From positions 1-7,884 of the forward strand of contig JAKLHX010000046.1 of the NCBI GenBank assembly GCA_022709925.1: DNA of 7,884 bases, in the 5' to 3' direction. Position numbers and translations under genes: made by a program. The notes below the pieces were generated by a model. The model was given only the letters and a program-made list of their open reading frames with translations, was not told where the DNA came from and did no database searches. Shown one piece after another: positions 5,895 to 7,884 of this stretch; the first letter of the stretch is position 1, and each line of letters opens with the position of its first letter. This DNA comes from Candidatus Margulisiibacteriota bacterium. Lineage in GTDB: Bacteria; Margulisbacteria; WOR-1; JAKLHX01.

Positions 5895-6104
5895 CTACAA
5901 AGATCCTGCCTCTTTAAGATACTCGCTGTCTTTCCAGCATGAATAAAAAAAAGCGCATTCCTTGCAAAGCCTCAACTCTTTTTTTGACTTTAGATATTCT
6001 TTGCCGCAGGTATCTTTAATATCGTCTTTTCTCATCAATACTATGCAGGGAGGCGTCTTCGACTTGCATCCGTGGCGGTTATCGCAGTTTATACAAAAAC
6101 CCAT
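5895..6104 (-). CDS. Small eight-cysteine protein of unknown function
   Basis: 69 residues, not recognised. Eight cysteines are arranged in two halves: C4-x2-C7-x5-C13-x6-C20, and C33-x13-C47-x2-C50-x5-C56. The CxxCx5C unit occurs twice (4-13 and 47-56). Such spacing fits zinc binding or iron-sulfur ligation. There is no signal peptide or membrane segment, so a cytoplasmic location is likely, although it follows a cell-wall gene. The ATG at 6104 is 1 nt beyond the L,D-transpeptidase stop, with GGAG just ahead overlapping the end of that gene, so translation is coupled. The stop lies 4 nt from the end of the convergent lptC-like gene, with no terminator between them. Tight coupling and coherent cysteine spacing argue that it is a real gene rather than a chance frame. 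Confidence 0.8.
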   Translation of the reverse strand: MGFCINCDNRHGCKSKTPPCIVLMRKDDIKDTCGKEYLKSKKELRLCKECAFFYSCWKDSEYLKEAGSL

Positions 6105-6105
6105 A

Positions 6106-6786
6106 TTACTCCAAGATCAGGACCGGAGTCCCGATATCTATATTGGCATATAGGAAACGCAATACCCTGTGCTCTACAGCCACACACCCGCGGGTATCGT
6201 CTTTTTTGGTCACATATATAAGATCGGGATCTGCCTTTTCCATGCGGTCTACCGCGTACTTCATATATGTAGGGGCTCCGTGTATGCCGTAGGTGCCTCC
6301 CAGGGGCGTGTCTACAGGAGGTTCCGTCTTAAGTATATTGGCGGTTACGATCCTGCGGTAATCGGAAGGACTTAGTCTATACCCGAGTTCAACCGCATTG
6401 TTAGCGTCCGCTATATTAGGATAACTTAACCCGAGAAAAAGGGTATACCTGCTGTCCGGGTTCTTTGTGCTGATAAAATATTCCCCTACCGGCGTCTCAT
6501 TCTGTTTGCCTGAACCGATCGCTATGGGAGCAGGGAATTCAATGTCAAACCCTCCCCACTTGGCGCTTCTCACGATAAAACCGTTGCTGCAGTAATATAT
6601 CAGATGCCTGGACTTTGAAACAACAAGACACTCCCTAAAAGGGTGCTGCGCGGCGAACGTAAGGACCCTGCCTTCAAGCGACAGAGGATATGAAGGGACT
6701 TTCCTGTAATAGGCCGGGGCCAAAAAAGCAGCCGCGCCGATCACAAAAACGATAAAGACCATAAAAAAAGGCCTGAACTTCCACAT
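6106..6786 (-). CDS. L,D-transpeptidase (YkuD domain), membrane-anchored
   Basis: 226 residues. An N-terminal hydrophobic segment (about 7-25) anchors or exports the protein. The catalytic domain covers about 50-226: ETPVGEYFIS (97-106), YGIHGAP with His169, and the active-site motif DDTRGCVAVE with Arg199, Gly200 and Cys201, ending in GTPVLIL, as in the YkuD/ErfK family. These cysteine enzymes form 3-3 peptidoglycan crosslinks or attach proteins to peptidoglycan in the periplasm. Extra cysteines are Cys53 and Cys66. The ATG at 6786 has TATAAT exactly 6 nt upstream and an AGGGG 12 nt upstream, so it is either leaderless or uses a distant ribosome binding site. Upstream lies the serine hydrolase gene (38-nt gap); downstream the eight-cysteine gene overlaps its regulatory signals. 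Substrate specificity cannot be read from the sequence. Confidence 0.93.
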   Translation of the reverse strand: MWKFRPFFMVFIVFVIGAAAFLAPAYYRKVPSYPLSLEGRVLTFAAQHPFRECLVVSKSRHLIYYCSNGFIVRSAKWGGFDIEFPAPIAIGSGKQNETPVGEYFISTKNPDSRYTLFLGLSYPNIADANNAVELGYRLSPSDYRRIVTANILKTEPPVDTPLGGTYGIHGAPTYMKYAVDRMEKADPDLIYVTKKDDTRGCVAVEHRVLRFLYANIDIGTPVLILE

Positions 6787-6792
6787 ACATAT

Positions 6793-6798
6793 ATTATA
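6793..6798 (-). promoter_or_regulatory. TATAAT box 6 nt before the L,D-transpeptidase start
   Basis: A perfect -10 hexamer whose end is 6 nt from the ATG at 6786, the geometry of a leaderless promoter. No good -35 is seen at 16-18 nt upstream (CTCTCC-like), so it may be chance in an AT-rich spacer. The AGGGG just upstream offers an alternative role for the region as a ribosome binding site. Confidence 0.4.
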
Positions 6799-6824
6799 CC
6801 CCTATTTAAGAGCTAGGAGAGGGT

Positions 6825-7688
6825 CTATCTGTAGTATGAGGCGACGGCGCTTGAGACGCGGTTTATCACTATCCTGGCTTCCTTATCCCGCTTGAACCCT
6901 TTCGTGAAGACCACCAGCACATATGTCCCGCGTTTTGAATACACTATAGCGCTGTCGTGGAGCACATTGGTGAGGTTTCCCGTCTTATTGGCGCAGGTAA
7001 AACCTCTCGGAAGGACTTTTGGTATGCCGAACGTATATCTCTGGTTCCTCATGAACTTAAGCATATCGGCCCTTGCATATTTTGAGAACCCTACGCCTCT
7101 TTGTATCCTGGAAAGCAGTAGAGAGATATCGTTCGGAGTGGTCCTGTTATAGTTGCGGCAAGGCATTTCCACAAGCGCGGTCTCATCCAGAAGCAAAGTA
7201 TTCCGCATACCGATCTTCTTGCAATAAGCGTTTATCTTCGCCTTCCCCACCCTTCTTACAAGCAGCCGCGTCGCGGTATTGTCGGATATGGAGATCATGA
7301 GCCGGCACAGGTTCCACATCGTGTAAGCGTTTGGCTGCATCCACTGGAGAACACCGGCCCCGGGAAGTTTGTCCGCGTTGGTAAAGTGTATCTGTCCGCC
7401 GAGGTCCAAAAGTTTTTTGTCGGAAGCATAGAAAAGATATGCCATTACGGGGACTTTTATTATCGAAGCGGCGGGAAATACCTTGTTACCCCTAATGGAA
7501 GCTTTATAACCCGTCTTAAGATCTATAAAAGATATGCCTATGGAATATCCCGGAAGAACTTTTCTTCCATAACTCCCGTACGCTATCGCGTTCAATTTTT
7601 TATTCAATCCGTAGAACCTGTTCGCTGCAAAAGACGGCTGAACAAATAAAATAAGAGCAAATATCAAAAGAAGCAGTTTTCTCTTCAT
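6825..7688 (-). CDS. Serine hydrolase of class A beta-lactamase / penicillin-binding fold, exported
   Basis: 287 residues. The signal peptide is 1-21 or 1-22 (lysine-rich start, hydrophobic core, cleavage near PSFAA). The three active-site motifs are in place: S75-IIK78 (SxxK), S135-D136-N137 (SDN) and K235-T236-G237 (KTG). TTPNDI (183-188) follows the omega-loop region as in class A enzymes. The canonical ExxLN of that loop is not evident; Asp168/Glu169 lie at the aligned place, judged by counting back from TTP. Such proteins can be beta-lactamases, DD-peptidases or related cell-wall hydrolases, and antibiotic hydrolysis cannot be claimed. An L,D-transpeptidase follows at 38 nt, which supports a peptidoglycan role. 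TATAAT lies 6 nt before the ATG at 7688 with no ribosome binding site, suggesting a leaderless mRNA. Length fits the family. Confidence 0.9.
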   Translation of the reverse strand: MKRKLLLLIFALILFVQPSFAANRFYGLNKKLNAIAYGSYGRKVLPGYSIGISFIDLKTGYKASIRGNKVFPAASIIKVPVMAYLFYASDKKLLDLGGQIHFTNADKLPGAGVLQWMQPNAYTMWNLCRLMISISDNTATRLLVRRVGKAKINAYCKKIGMRNTLLLDETALVEMPCRNYNRTTPNDISLLLSRIQRGVGFSKYARADMLKFMRNQRYTFGIPKVLPRGFTCANKTGNLTNVLHDSAIVYSKRGTYVLVVFTKGFKRDKEARIVINRVSSAVASYYR

Positions 7689-7694
7689 GGATTC

Positions 7695-7722
7695 ATTATA
7701 ACAAAACAGGATGTCGCAACAA
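7695..7722 (-). promoter_or_regulatory. Extended -10 promoter of the serine hydrolase gene, leaderless geometry
   Basis: On the minus strand TGT-TATAAT (7703-7695) is a consensus extended -10. TTGTTG (7722-7717) lies 16 nt further up as a partial -35. The ATG at 7688 begins 6 nt after the -10, so transcription should start at or next to the start codon. No Shine-Dalgarno sequence precedes the ATG. Confidence 0.65.
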
Positions 7723-7746
7723 GGTTAAAAGCGCGGACCGCTGCAG

Positions 7747-7884
7747 CTAAACAGCATCCCTGCCGAATATATCCTTATATATGCGCGGGAATGCGTCTTT
7801 GCCTCCTATGGACATCATGGCAAGAGGCATGACCTTCTTTGCTTCAGCCGACATTGCGGAAGAAATATTCTGTATATCCCATTG
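7747..7884 (-). CDS. C-terminal fragment of an unidentified protein
   Basis: An open frame enters from the right edge and ends with TAG at 7749-7747; 45 C-terminal residues are visible. The translated tail contains SSAMSAEAKKV, PLAMMSIGGKDAF, RIYKDIFGRDAV and no stop. Codon use (ATA, GGC, AAG) is like that of the neighbours, and the frame ends 58 nt before the serine hydrolase start, leaving just enough room for that gene's promoter. I do not recognise the family. The segment has no signal, membrane helix or catalytic motif, and it could be a helical C-terminal part. It is too short for the coding call to be certain. Confidence 0.55.
   Translation of the reverse strand, partial: QWDIQNISSAMSAEAKKVMPLAMMSIGGKDAFPRIYKDIFGRDAV

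Noticed and set aside
6825..7688. Antibiotic resistance gene or cassette
   Set aside because: There are no mobile-element signs, base composition is like the neighbours, and the omega-loop motif is atypical; a chromosomal cell-wall gene is more likely.
1..7884. CRISPR array, insertion sequence, phage or defence system
   Set aside because: No spaced repeats, terminal inverted repeats, transposase, integrase or known defence domains were found; nearly all sequence is explained by housekeeping and envelope genes.

Overview
The window reads as an ordinary chromosomal stretch of a diderm (Gram-negative-type) bacterium. An LptC/OstA-type LPS-export protein and a small signal-peptide protein ending in an outer-membrane-like aromatic beta-strand point to an outer membrane. 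GC content is moderate by eye, and the genes favour ATA (Ile) and AGG (Arg) codons. Together with the gene styles this fits an uncultivated lineage such as Omnitrophota or a relative, but that assignment is an impression and not proven from this sequence. Coding density is very high, and no stretch over 120 bases lacks a gene.

Left arm (1-4502, all minus strand, so read from right to left): gap (GAPDH) starts from a near-consensus sigma70-type promoter. An intrinsic terminator follows gap and lies only about 30 nt before the pgk start. Then come pgk, ndk, a tRNA-Ala(CGC) gene, a small exported beta-rich protein, a short GGQ release-factor-like rescue protein, secG, and a membrane protein that runs off the left edge. 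The frame is the familiar gap-pgk-(tpiA)-secG housekeeping cluster, but tpiA is absent between pgk and secG. Its usual place holds ndk, the tRNA and two small genes. Lower glycolysis (gap, pgk), nucleotide balance (ndk), translation (tRNA, rescue factor) and secretion (secG) are thus packed into one unidirectional run.

Centre (4503-5890): a 119-bp divergent spacer separates gap from a plus-strand gene for a membrane-anchored LptC-like protein whose C-terminal half carries additional OstA/LptA-like repeats.

Right arm (5895-7884, minus strand): a C-terminal fragment of an unidentified protein, a class-A-beta-lactamase-fold serine hydrolase (SxxK, SDN and KTG present, canonical omega-loop Glu motif not evident), a membrane-anchored YkuD L,D-transpeptidase, and a 69-residue eight-cysteine protein that is tightly coupled to the transpeptidase. 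The hydrolase and transpeptidase genes both have TATAAT exactly 6 nt before the ATG, suggesting leaderless mRNAs. The gene run ends convergently 4 nt from lptC.

I see no CRISPR array, transposon, integrase, phage gene or other obvious mobile system. The points most worth a second look are the leaderless architecture, the eight-cysteine protein, the trypanosomatid-like GAPDH, the MTRFR-like rescue factor, and the LptC-plus-OstA fusion layout.
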